Shown here piece by piece: positions 1 through 8,107 of a DNA stretch of 64,000 nt. The notes beneath the pieces were generated by a model. The model was not told where the DNA came from. It did no database searches and saw only the letters and a program-made list of their open reading frames with translations. The stretch lies in the NCBI RefSeq assembly GCF_003967515.1, contig NZ_BIFQ01000002.1, positions 682,001-746,000 of the forward strand. Direction: 5' to 3'. Both the position numbers and the translations under genes were made by a program. Position 1 is the first letter of the stretch. The number at the start of each line of letters is the position of its first letter. The stretch comes from Dictyobacter aurantiacus (GTDB lineage Bacteria; Chloroflexota; Ktedonobacteria; Ktedonobacterales; Ktedonobacteraceae).

Positions 1-1740
1 CCCTTTGAGCAGCGTGAAAAATATCTGCTGGCCATGGCCCATAGTCCCCTGGCACAGCTGCGCCAGGGCTACCAGCTATTTAAACGGCTCACCGGCTTTC
101 TATTCTACGCCACACCCGATCCCCAGGGACACAATCCCACCTGGGCCGCCATCGAGTATCAGCTAGCTGCTCCACCAGCAGCATCCAGCACGCCACGACG
201 GCTGCAGCCGCTGTCAATACAAGAAGATACGACGCTGGAGTGCGACGCGGTCGTGATCGGCTCGGGCGCTGGCGGCGGCGTGGTGGCGGGCGAACTGGCG
301 CTGGCGGGCAAGAACGTAATTGTGCTGGAAAAAGGCGGCTACCAGGACGAGTCCGACTTTACGCTGCAAGAGGCCCAGGCGATGAACGACCTCTATCTCA
401 AGCGCGGCCTGCTCAGCTCCAGAGATCTGGGCGTGGCGGTCCTGGCCGGCAGCACGCTGGGAGGCGGCACCATCGTCAACTGGGATACCTCGTTCCGCAC
501 GCCACCGGACACCCTGGCCGAATGGGAGCAGTTGTCGGGTCTATCTGGCGTATTTACGGGTCCCGCACTGCAGGAGAGCTTCGCGGCGGTTGAGCGACGC
601 ATCCAGATCAACACGGACAATAGCGCCCACAATCGCCAGAACCAGCTGCTTTATGAAGGGGCACACGCCCTTGGTTATCATGCCGATAGTTTACGCCGCA
701 ACGCGGTCGGATGCGAGCAGCGCTGCGGCACCTGCGGCTTTGGTTGCCGCTACGGCTGCAAACAGTCCACGCTGAAGACCTATCTTCAAGACGCCTATGA
801 ACACGGGGCGCGCATTATCGTGCGCTGCAGCGCCCAACGCGTCTTGATCGAGCAAGGACGAGCCACCGGCGTTGAAGCCAGCGTCTATGATCCAGAAACA
901 AACACCACCAGGCGATTGACGATACGCGCGCGCACCGTCGTGGTAGCGGCGGGCTCGATCCATTCACCAGCCATCCTCCTGCGTTCGGGACTGAGCAATC
1001 CGCACATCGGACAGCACCTGCACCTGCATCCAACCACCACCATCAGCGGACGCTATTCCGAACAGGTCTATCCATGGCAGGGCGTGATGCAATCGGCCTA
1101 TAGCGATGAGTTCGGACACCTCAACGGCACCTACGGCTATAAACTGGAGGTGGCACCAACGCATCCGGGCCTGCTGGGTATGGGCTCACCCTGGCATTCG
1201 GCCCGCGAGTATCGCGAGAACATGTCCTACGCAGCCTACCTGGCCACCATCATCATCCTGGCGCGCGATAAGGGTGAGGGCAGGGTGACGCTGGACCGCC
1301 ACGGGGAGCCAGTCATAGACTATGTCACCTCGGTCTTTGATCGCCGCCACATCCTGCACGGACTACGGCAGGCGGCCCGCGTCCACATGGCGGCGGGAGC
1401 AATCGAGGTCACCTCCCTGCAGAGCAAGCGCACGCAGCTCACGCGTCCACAACTGGACCAGCTAGGTGAGCGCGCCTGGCAGCAATTCGATCGCCAGTTG
1501 GAACGCCACGGCCTGGGAGTCAACCGCCTGATCATGTATAGCGCGCACCAGATGGGCACCTGCCGCATGGGCAAAGATCCCGCCCAATCGGTGACCGACG
1601 CCCACAGCCAGGTTCACGGCGTCCAGGGACTCTTTGTCTGCGATGGCAGCGTCTTTCCGACCGCCAGCGGCGTCAATCCCATGCTCAGCATCATGGGCCT
1701 GGCCCACCAGGCCGCGCAATACATCAAAACCATCATATAA
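1..1740 (+). CDS. GMC-family FAD-dependent alcohol oxidoreductase, 5' end outside window
   Basis: The frame is open from the first base, upstream of the first ATG at 34, so the gene probably begins before the window. A dinucleotide-binding motif GSGAGGGVVAGELALAGK lies near residue 76 counted from that ATG and should bind the FAD ADP moiety. A Cys-rich stretch near residue 230 (GTCGFGCRYGCKQST) and the C-terminal NPMLSIMGLAHQAA segment are typical of long-chain alcohol oxidase or gluconate dehydrogenase-like members of the GMC family, which oxidise alcohol groups to carbonyls. The substrate cannot be told from sequence. A long perfect hairpin follows the stop codon. Confidence 0.85.
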   Translation, partial: PFEQREKYLLAMAHSPLAQLRQGYQLFKRLTGFLFYATPDPQGHNPTWAAIEYQLAAPPAASSTPRRLQPLSIQEDTTLECDAVVIGSGAGGGVVAGELALAGKNVIVLEKGGYQDESDFTLQEAQAMNDLYLKRGLLSSRDLGVAVLAGSTLGGGTIVNWDTSFRTPPDTLAEWEQLSGLSGVFTGPALQESFAAVERRIQINTDNSAHNRQNQLLYEGAHALGYHADSLRRNAVGCEQRCGTCGFGCRYGCKQSTLKTYLQDAYEHGARIIVRCSAQRVLIEQGRATGVEASVYDPETNTTRRLTIRARTVVVAAGSIHSPAILLRSGLSNPHIGQHLHLHPTTTISGRYSEQVYPWQGVMQSAYSDEFGHLNGTYGYKLEVAPTHPGLLGMGSPWHSAREYRENMSYAAYLATIIILARDKGEGRVTLDRHGEPVIDYVTSVFDRRHILHGLRQAARVHMAAGAIEVTSLQSKRTQLTRPQLDQLGERAWQQFDRQLERHGLGVNRLIMYSAHQMGTCRMGKDPAQSVTDAHSQVHGVQGLFVCDGSVFPTASGVNPMLSIMGLAHQAAQYIKTII

Positions 1741-1749
1741 AAAAATCTA

Positions 1750-1819
1750 TTTGTGGGTTGTTATGTTGGTGTGGCAGGGCACGAATGTGCCCTGCCACAC
1801 CAACATAACAACCCACAAA
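1750..1819. terminator. 33-bp perfect inverted repeat, probable terminator
   Basis: Arms 1750-1782 and 1787-1819 are exact reverse complements separated by a 4-nt loop (GAAT). The outer part is AT-rich and the apex (GGCAGGGCAC) is GC-rich. It starts 10 bases after the GMC stop codon. It is far longer than a normal intrinsic terminator and resembles other hairpins in this window. Confidence 0.7.
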
Positions 1820-1900
1820 TGTGGACTGAATCTGACCACTTTTCATGGGATACTCTCAATAGAACATATATTATTGTGAGGAACATGAAAGGAAACAGCA

Positions 1901-2611
1901 ATGTCCACACAGCCATTTAAGACTCTTGTCCTCGGCCTGTTGCAGCAGGGCCATCGTGATGAAGAAGTTTTTGTGCAGAGTCTCAGTGAGAGCGAACGGA
2001 CCGCCAGCGGGACGTGGGAACGCTGGGCCGCCAAAGATCACCTGTCCCACCGAACGTTCTGGTGCCGCAATCTCATCAGGAAGTTAACGGCCGTCCTGCA
2101 GCATCAGGAACTGGCGCAGGACGAAGAGGACGAAGAACAGCTTAACGCGCAAAATTTCGCGCAACAGCAACGTCCCTGGTCGGATATCCTTGCCGAATCT
2201 GAACAGACCTACGCCGAGCTCATCGCGCTAACCGAGCAGCTTAGCGAAGAAGATCTGGCGACGCCCAATCGCTTCCCCTGGTTTATGAAAGAGCGACCAC
2301 TGTATGTGGCCTTCCTGGGCAGTTGCTACGAACACGAGCAGGAGCACCTGGCGCAGTATTATCTTGACCATGACAACCTCCCGCGCGCCATCGAGATCCG
2401 CGAGCGCTGCGCCGATCGCATCCTGCAGACGCAGGTGCCGGATTGGATCAAAGGCTACTTCCTCTATAACCTGGCCTGCTTCTACACGAAGTTGAAACAG
2501 TTTGACAAGGCCTCTACCCTCTTACAGGAAGCTCTCACGCTCGCCCCGCGCCTTCAGGAGCTTTCACAGAGCGATCCAGAACTGGCCGCGCTACGTGATG
2601 CGCAAAAATAA
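1901..2611 (+). CDS. DinB/ClbS-like four-helix protein with C-terminal TPR
   Basis: A protein of 236 residues. Residues 1-150 resemble the DinB/ClbS (DfsB) four-helix-bundle superfamily, with His-containing segments KDHLSHRTFW near residue 46 and YEHEQEHLAQYY near residue 143 that could form the usual metal triad. Residues 180-230 look like a TPR-type helical pair (GYFLYNLACFYTKLKQFDKA). Family members include thiol-dependent transferases and the colibactin self-resistance protein ClbS, but no substrate can be assigned. It is transcribed alone. The ATG follows a purine-rich GAAAGGAAAC. Confidence 0.7.
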   Translation: MSTQPFKTLVLGLLQQGHRDEEVFVQSLSESERTASGTWERWAAKDHLSHRTFWCRNLIRKLTAVLQHQELAQDEEDEEQLNAQNFAQQQRPWSDILAESEQTYAELIALTEQLSEEDLATPNRFPWFMKERPLYVAFLGSCYEHEQEHLAQYYLDHDNLPRAIEIRERCADRILQTQVPDWIKGYFLYNLACFYTKLKQFDKASTLLQEALTLAPRLQELSQSDPELAALRDAQK

Positions 2612-2636
2612 ATGACACCTCTCCCATAACACCCCC

Positions 2637-2700
2637 TTGACAAAACAGAAGGATTCAGGTTACTATATCAGCAACGGATATATCCGTTGCTGATATAGTA
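2637..2700 (+). promoter_or_regulatory. Sigma-70-type promoter overlapping a 40-bp perfect palindrome
   Basis: TTGACA at 2637-2642, an 18-bp spacer, then TACTAT at 2661-2666. The -10 is the first part of a perfect 20+20 palindrome at 2661-2700 centred on 2680/2681 (half-site TACTATATCAGCAACGGATA). It lies directly before the PadR gene, so it is a strong candidate for an autoregulatory operator. Confidence 0.75.
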
Positions 2701-2713
2701 GTTTAAAAGGGAG

Positions 2714-3085
2714 GTGGGAACTATCAAGACCAATCATAGGGAGCCAGAAGAGTTGCTCCCGTTGACGCCCGCGGTCTTTCACATCCTGCTCGCGCTCAGT
2801 GATAAGGAGCGCCACGGCTACGGCATCATGCAGGAGGTGGCCTGGCGCACCAATAACCAGATGCATATGGGACCGGGTACCCTCTACGGCTCGATCAAGC
2901 GCATGATGAAGGATGGGTTGCTGGAGGAATCCGGCTCGCGGCCCGATCCTGAGCTCGATGATGAGCGCCGCCGCTACTATCGCCTGACCGACTTCGGGCA
3001 GCGCGTGGTGCGGGCCGAGGCCAGGCGGCTGGCCAACCTGGTGCAGATCGCGCAGGTCAAACACCTGATACAAGGAGAAGCGTAA
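2714..3085 (+). CDS. PadR-family transcriptional regulator
   Basis: A protein of 123 residues with the PadR winged-helix signature: LTPAVFHILLALSDKERHGY at residues 17-36, a GTLYGSIKRM recognition helix near residue 55, and the basic DDERRRYYRLTDFG wing. PadR proteins are usually ligand-responsive repressors of adjacent genes. The start is GTG at 2714. Its GGGAGG purine run directly abuts the codon and there is no in-frame alternative upstream, so initiation may be weak or partly leaderless. One base separates its stop from the next gene, indicating a two-gene operon under the palindromic promoter. Confidence 0.9.
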   Translation: MGTIKTNHREPEELLPLTPAVFHILLALSDKERHGYGIMQEVAWRTNNQMHMGPGTLYGSIKRMMKDGLLEESGSRPDPELDDERRRYYRLTDFGQRVVRAEARRLANLVQIAQVKHLIQGEA

Positions 3086-3086
3086 C

Positions 3087-4121
3087 ATGGCGTCATTCCA
3101 CTGGATACAATCCTGGTCCGAACGGCTCTATCAATGGCTTCTCCTGGCGTATCCATCCGAGTTCAGGCGCGAATTTGGTCAGGAGATGGCGCAGACGTTC
3201 CGCGATTACTGCCGGGAGGAGCTACGCGCGGGCGGGATTCCTCGACTCCTCCCCCTCTGGGGCACTGTCTTTTATGATTTTATGAAAAGTGTATCCATCG
3301 AACATCTTCTCAATGTAAAAAATATGTTTCTACACGACAAGGAGTACAGCATGCTTAATGCACCGTTACAACTACAGGTCGCGCAGCTTACTGACATCGG
3401 TCGTAAACGTCCCTCCAATGAAGATAACTTGATTGCGGTATTACCAGAAGACCTTTCTATTCTCAATCAAAAAGGTGCCCTCTTTGTGGTCGCCGATGGC
3501 ATGGGCGGCCATTCCTATGGCGAGGTTGCCAGCCAGATAGCGATCGACCAGATCCGTGAAGTCTACTATCAAGATACCTCCTCCGATATTCCCACCGCGC
3601 TGACCAACGCCATCAAGCAGGCCAACGCCGCCATCTATCAGGAGGCGCAGAGCAAGCCGTCTCCCGCTAATAAAAGTGTCAGCATGGGCACGACCTGTGT
3701 GGCTGTGGTGATTAAGGATCGGACCCTCTACATCGCCAATGTAGGAGATAGCCTGGCCTACCTTATCAATGATCAGGAGATCCGACAACTGGCGGAAAAC
3801 CACTCGTTCGTGGCGGAGCAGATGCGCAAAGGACTGATGAGCAAAGAGGATGCGCGTACCAGTGAGCAGCGCAACGTCATTACGCGCGCCCTGGGAACCA
3901 AGGCAGAGGAAGAGATCTCCCTGACCATCACCACGGATGCGCAGCCGGGAGATATACTGGTGCTGTGTACCGACGGTCTACACGGGCAGATCTCGGAGGA
4001 TGAGATGCGCGAGATCGTCACCCGCTATCCACCCGAGGAGAGCGCGAAATTGCTGATTGAGCGCGCCAACGAAAATGGAGGACTCGACAACATCACGGCC
4101 ATCGTGATCAAGATCTCATAG
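3087..4121 (+). CDS. PP2C-type Ser/Thr phosphatase with N-terminal permease-prefix-like domain
   Basis: A protein of 344 residues. Residues 1-75 (LYQWLLLAYPSEFRREFG near 14, then FRDYCREEL) resemble the short prefix found on PadR-linked ABC permeases. Residues 95-344 are a PP2C phosphatase with the metal-binding motifs in order: RPSNEDN, VADGMGGHS, a conserved GD in NVGDSLAYL, the late acidic motif CTDGLHG, and GGLDNITAIV. All Asp ligands appear present, so it should be an active Mn/Mg-dependent phosphatase. It sits one base after padR. The fusion is unusual: the prefix normally precedes FtsX/MacB-type permeases. Confidence 0.85.
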   Translation: MASFHWIQSWSERLYQWLLLAYPSEFRREFGQEMAQTFRDYCREELRAGGIPRLLPLWGTVFYDFMKSVSIEHLLNVKNMFLHDKEYSMLNAPLQLQVAQLTDIGRKRPSNEDNLIAVLPEDLSILNQKGALFVVADGMGGHSYGEVASQIAIDQIREVYYQDTSSDIPTALTNAIKQANAAIYQEAQSKPSPANKSVSMGTTCVAVVIKDRTLYIANVGDSLAYLINDQEIRQLAENHSFVAEQMRKGLMSKEDARTSEQRNVITRALGTKAEEEISLTITTDAQPGDILVLCTDGLHGQISEDEMREIVTRYPPEESAKLLIERANENGGLDNITAIVIKIS

Positions 4122-4140
4122 TCTCAAAACGTTCAAAATA

Positions 4141-4180
4141 AAAAAGAGGCCAGCCGATTGCTCGACTGGCCTCTTTTTAT
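4141..4180. terminator. Bidirectional intrinsic terminator
   Basis: The stem AAAAAGAGGCCAG (4141-4153) pairs with CTGGCCTCTTTTT, with A-tract and T-tract on either side, between convergent genes. It should terminate both the phosphatase (+) and the RRM gene (-). Confidence 0.85.
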
Positions 4181-4202
4181 GCTTTAATAACAAGGACACC
4201 TA

Positions 4203-4523
4203 CTAGTAGCGGCGATCGCGATAGCCACCACCCTGGCCGCGACGATCCTGATAGCCGCCGCCACGATTGCCACCGCCGGCGGGACGCTCACGCGCCTCAT
4301 TGACGGTAATAGTACGGTTGCCTAAAGTGGTACCATTCAACTGGTCGATAGCAGCACGAGCCTGCTCATCATCCTCAAATTCGACAAAGCCAAAACCTTT
4401 GCTGCGGCCGGTATCACGATCAGTGATCACGGTTGCAAAGGTCACTGTGCCGACCTGTCCAAATACCTCACGCAGTTCCTGCTCATCGGTCTGATATGGA
4501 AGTCCACCAACATAAAGTCTCAT
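4203..4523 (-). CDS. RRM-type RNA-binding protein, glycine-rich tail
   Basis: A protein of 106 residues beginning MRLYVGGLPYQT. This start has an AGGAG about 8 bases upstream; the longer open frame lacks such a site. Residues 2-80 form one RRM with RNP2 (LYVGGL) and RNP1 (KGFGFVEF). The tail is Gly/Arg/Tyr-rich with RDRRY-like repeats. Single-RRM proteins of this form (Rbp) are common in Cyanobacteria and Chloroflexota and often respond to cold. The 5' leader is long and AT-rich. Confidence 0.93.
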   Translation of the reverse strand: MRLYVGGLPYQTDEQELREVFGQVGTVTFATVITDRDTGRSKGFGFVEFEDDEQARAAIDQLNGTTLGNRTITVNEARERPAGGGNRGGGYQDRRGQGGGYRDRRY

Positions 4524-4740
4524 TTTGTACGCTCCTGTGTTGACATCGCCTCTCAGATTGACGCTCGAAGAAACCATTTCTCACAGAAGCGCTACAATTC
4601 TCTTTCTGATGTCATACACCACTTATAACACACTCACGAAATATTCTATTCCCAAATTCCCTGGATTTTTTCTTTGGATTAGAAATTCGTATAATTAGTG
4701 TAGAGATACGGTATCTCATGCATTTGAATGCGATCTGATA

Positions 4741-5301
4741 TTATCGCTCTGCCACCCATGCGCGCGGCGCCTGAAGAGTTCTCCGATCGGGTCTGCGACG
4801 CCACCAGATCAAACCAAGGATCAGAAGCGCAAACATGCAGAAAATCGAAATTAACGATCCGATGGAGAAGGGCAAAAAACCTGAACCGAAAGCACCGCCC
4901 AGCATGCAATGGTTCTGGTCATGATCTACACAGAAACCGGCAAAGGTAACAGAGAGGACGCCCCAGCACACAAATACAATCAATCCCAGTAGTGCCTGAA
5001 CAAACACCAGGAGGCGCCTCATCGAAGATAGACGCGGGCCATACGCAAGCTCCAGTACCGCGATGCCCATAGGGGACAGAATAGTAGAGAGCAAAAAAAA
5101 TGATAAGCACAGCATGAGAGGGGCGCTAAAATTTCCTGATGCTAACTGAGTCCAGGGAGTCCAGTATGAATCCGCCTCCACAGTAGTATGATTTATAACA
5201 TTGATGGTCAGACTATATGGGAGAAAGAACCCGATAAGCTGGATCACACACCCTATCACGACTAACAAACAGAGAAATCGCCAACAAAGGATACGGGCCA
5301 T
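4741..5301 (-). CDS. Four-helix integral membrane protein of unknown function
   Basis: About 186 residues. Four hydrophobic segments are visible, near residues 8-30, 60-85, 97-122 and 140-167, with a Cys-containing loop (FCVDHDQNHC) before the last helix and a basic C-terminal tail (WWRRRPDRR), suggesting a cytoplasmic C terminus. Two adjacent ATG codons are possible. The second (5301) is better spaced from AAGGAGG. I do not recognise a family. Confidence 0.65.
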   Translation of the reverse strand: MARILCWRFLCLLVVIGCVIQLIGFFLPYSLTINVINHTTVEADSYWTPWTQLASGNFSAPLMLCLSFFLLSTILSPMGIAVLELAYGPRLSSMRRLLVFVQALLGLIVFVCWGVLSVTFAGFCVDHDQNHCMLGGAFGSGFLPFSIGSLISIFCMFALLILGLIWWRRRPDRRTLQAPRAWVAER

Positions 5302-5521
5302 CATTTCCTCCTTAAAGCATATTCTTCATTCTATGATCAACTTCCATGTCCTGATACCCATATAGTGTATCTACAATACAGCGGCTATGCAGTGACCTCG
5401 CTCACAATCAGTGGCGTGTTCCCTTACCTGTTCTTTTGTTTAAGGGTCATCTTGCGTTATGATCATACTTATTCATTCCCAAAAATCTGGACAGAAAAAC
5501 GCACTTTGAGGAGATTTGAGC

Positions 5522-6226
5522 ATGCCAGCAGCATTAACCATAGAAGAGCTAGCAACTTTTCTGGATAGTTATCTCGGCGCGGAACGCTTTCCCACCGATA
5601 CACATGGCATCTACCATCCGGGAAGCCGCACCATAGAAAATCTGGGACTGGCCATCGAGCCCTGGCCGGCCATTGGACAATGGGCACAGGAGCAGGAACT
5701 TGACGCCATCTTCCTGCATCGTCCCTGGCATGCCAGGCTGCATACGTTGCCAGCCGGGGTGGGGATACTCGCCTACCACCTGGCGTTCGACCTGAGTCTG
5801 ACACTGGGATACAATCCACGGCTGGCGGAGATGCTGGGGATGCGCAATCTGGTCCCTTGCGTGTTTCGTGATGGCATCGCGTACGGCATGCTAGGCGATA
5901 TTGCAGCCATACCCCTTAAGGTGATGATCAACGACCTGAGCACTATATTTGGGCATCCACCTGCCATGGAGCCAGAATATGTCGATAGTGTGCGACGCAT
6001 CGCGGTAGTGGGAGCGATGACCGATGCCTCTATTCGAGAGACGGCTGACCTGGGGGCTCAGGTATACATCACCGGACAATTCCGCCAGCCCGCCCGCGCC
6101 GCAGTCCAGCAGACCAGAATGACCGTCGCTACGATTGGTCATGCTATCTGCGAGCAACGGGGCCTGCGTGACCTCGGCAGTCTGCTCAGCGAACACTGGC
6201 CACAGCTAAAGATCGTGTATCCATAA
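5522..6226 (+). CDS. Nif3-like protein with degenerate metal site
   Basis: About 234 residues. The ATG at 5522 sits 8 bases after TTGAGGAG; an in-frame TTG at 5516 is less likely. The C-terminal half (VYITGQFRQPARAA, then ATIGHAICEQRGLRDL) matches the Nif3/YbgI family, whose hexamers hold a dinuclear metal centre. The N-terminal region LDAIFLHRPWHARL corresponds to the usual SHHP metal motif but has lost the His-His pair. The protein may bind one metal or none. Function of the family is unsettled. Confidence 0.7.
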   Translation: MPAALTIEELATFLDSYLGAERFPTDTHGIYHPGSRTIENLGLAIEPWPAIGQWAQEQELDAIFLHRPWHARLHTLPAGVGILAYHLAFDLSLTLGYNPRLAEMLGMRNLVPCVFRDGIAYGMLGDIAAIPLKVMINDLSTIFGHPPAMEPEYVDSVRRIAVVGAMTDASIRETADLGAQVYITGQFRQPARAAVQQTRMTVATIGHAICEQRGLRDLGSLLSEHWPQLKIVYP

Positions 6227-6377
6227 CCGACGGCAACCAGGGCTCCCCACACCAATCAGCGAGGCCGGCGTATGCTATAATGCTTACCATACCAAAACAT
6301 GTAGCCATTATATATTTATTAGCAGTAAATAGCTTAACCGCGAAGAAACTTAACCTCTAAAGGAAAGAGAATAATTC

Positions 6378-6863
6378 ATGTCAGCAGAGCCATCGGATCG
6401 AAGCAAACTCCTGATCGCGCTGGAACAGGCCGGCCGCCAGTATAGCGAGAGTTCGATTCTCTTCCACCAGGCCATCGCAGACTCATTGGGATTAAACGCG
6501 ACCGACCTGAAATGTCTGGATCTGATCAGGGAGTCAGACGGCCTGACGCCCGGTCAACTGGCAAAGTTGATGGGATTGACGACCGGTGCCGTCACAGGCA
6601 TCGTCGATCGGTTAGAGATGGCAGGTTACGCCCGGCGCAGGCGCGACAGCATAGATCGGCGCAAAATCAGCATTCACGCTCAGTCGGAGCAGATCGCCGC
6701 CAGGCTCGACCCCATCTTCACCTCATTCCAGCAAGCTATGGCTCGCGAGTTCCAGGCAGCCTACAGCAACCAGGAGATGGCCCTGATCCTCGATTTTGTG
6801 CGCCGCAGCAGCCGCGTCCTGCAGAGCGAAACCAGGAAGATGCAGTTGGAACAAGAATCATAG
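6378..6863 (+). CDS. MarR-family transcriptional regulator
   Basis: A protein of 161 residues with the MarR winged helix: LNATDLKCLDLI near residue 39, the helix-turn-helix LTPGQLAKLMGLTTGAVTGI at 55-74, and the wing RRRRDSIDRRKISI. Long terminal helices should form the dimer. The start ATG follows AAAGGAAAG. The S66 peptidase gene begins 81 bases downstream on the same strand and may be its target, although that is inference. Confidence 0.9.
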   Translation: MSAEPSDRSKLLIALEQAGRQYSESSILFHQAIADSLGLNATDLKCLDLIRESDGLTPGQLAKLMGLTTGAVTGIVDRLEMAGYARRRRDSIDRRKISIHAQSEQIAARLDPIFTSFQQAMAREFQAAYSNQEMALILDFVRRSSRVLQSETRKMQLEQES

Positions 6864-6944
6864 CTGCGCGGTTAGAGTTTGCGCATCCACATATGCTGCA
6901 CTGAGAACTTATAGCTGACGAGTAAGGAGGCTTTTCAACAATAT

Positions 6945-7994
6945 ATGCAGAACAAGCAGTTTATCTATCCCTCGAAATTACAGCCTGGAGACAAGGTAGC
7001 CGTACTCTCACCCTCGGCAGGTCTGCCTGAGATCTTTCCTGAGGTTTTTGATCTGGGCCTGCAACGTTTGCGTGAGCAATTTGAGCTGGTGCCTGTGGAA
7101 TATCCAGGCACGCGCAAGATGAACACCTCTCCGGAGGAACGAGCGCGAGACATCATGGCAGCTTTCGCCGATTCCGAGATCAAGGCCGTGATCTGCTCAA
7201 TTGGTGGTGATGACCAGATTAAGGTATTGAAGTACCTGGATGCAGAGGTATTACGTACATATCCTAAGCCATTTCTAGGCTATAGCGACGCGACAAACCT
7301 GCATATGTACCTTTGGAACCAGGGTATTGTCTCCTACTATGGCGGCGCGATCATGACGCAATTCGCCCGCTACCACGCTATGGATGACTACACCGTGGAA
7401 TCGCTGCGTCGCGCCCTCTTCCTGGACGGAGAGGTTGAGATCCTACCCGCGCCTGAATGGTCCGACGAGAATTATCCCTGGAACGAGCCTGAGAAGCTAC
7501 GCCTGCGCGTGCCTATGTTCACCAATCCTGGCTGGAAGTGGCACAACGCGGGACGCGTCATCGAGGGTCCTGCCTGGGGTGGGTGTCTGGAGATTGTAGA
7601 TTATCAACTGCGCGCACACCGCTACCTCCAGCCGCTCGAACGTTATAAAGACTGTGTGCTCTTCCTCGAGACATCTGAGGAGATGCCTTCATCTGCTTAT
7701 GTCTATGACGTCTTCGTTGGCCTGGGCGAGCGCGGCCTGCTGCAACAGTTCTCCGCACTCCTTGTAGGCCGTCCCAAGGCCTGGGAGTTTAACCAAAAGC
7801 TTTCCGCCGAGCAGAAAGAGGTATACAAACGAGAGCAAGAGGAGGCCATATTAAAGGCTTTGCGAGAGTACCATCCTTCCATACCGGTCGTCTTTAATAT
7901 GGACTTTGGCCATACCGATCCACAGTTCATGGTGCCCAGCGGCGGTCATATACGCATCGATGGAATTGAGAAACGGGTGTTTGTCCGTTATTAA
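6945..7994 (+). CDS. S66-family LD-carboxypeptidase / MccF-like peptidase
   Basis: A protein of 349 residues of the MccF/LdcA family: LQPGDKVAVLSPSAG near residue 12, ICSIGGDDQIKVLKYLD around residue 85 where MccF members have their catalytic neighbourhood, GYSDATNLHMYLW with the likely nucleophilic Ser near residue 113, and a C-terminal MDFGHTDPQF motif carrying the His. Relatives cleave L,D peptide bonds in murein recycling or hydrolyse microcin C-type aminoacyl nucleotides. AAGGAGG lies about 14 bases upstream of the ATG, which is rather far. Confidence 0.85.
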   Translation: MQNKQFIYPSKLQPGDKVAVLSPSAGLPEIFPEVFDLGLQRLREQFELVPVEYPGTRKMNTSPEERARDIMAAFADSEIKAVICSIGGDDQIKVLKYLDAEVLRTYPKPFLGYSDATNLHMYLWNQGIVSYYGGAIMTQFARYHAMDDYTVESLRRALFLDGEVEILPAPEWSDENYPWNEPEKLRLRVPMFTNPGWKWHNAGRVIEGPAWGGCLEIVDYQLRAHRYLQPLERYKDCVLFLETSEEMPSSAYVYDVFVGLGERGLLQQFSALLVGRPKAWEFNQKLSAEQKEVYKREQEEAILKALREYHPSIPVVFNMDFGHTDPQFMVPSGGHIRIDGIEKRVFVRY

Positions 7995-8044
7995 TGACCG
8001 AACCGCTCCTTGCGTGCACAGATTCTTTTGCCCTTCTTGCCAGG

Positions 8045-8091
8045 GAAAACGAAATCATCCCGAGAAAATTTCTCGGGATGATTTCGTTTTC
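8045..8091. terminator. 23-bp perfect hairpin between convergent genes
   Basis: Arms 8045-8067 and 8069-8091 are exact complements around one central base. The stem ends in GAAAAC/GTTTTC, giving T-runs in both directions. It should terminate the S66 gene (+) and the sugar isomerase gene (-). Confidence 0.8.
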
Positions 8092-8107
8092 TGGCATTTT
8101 GCCATTA

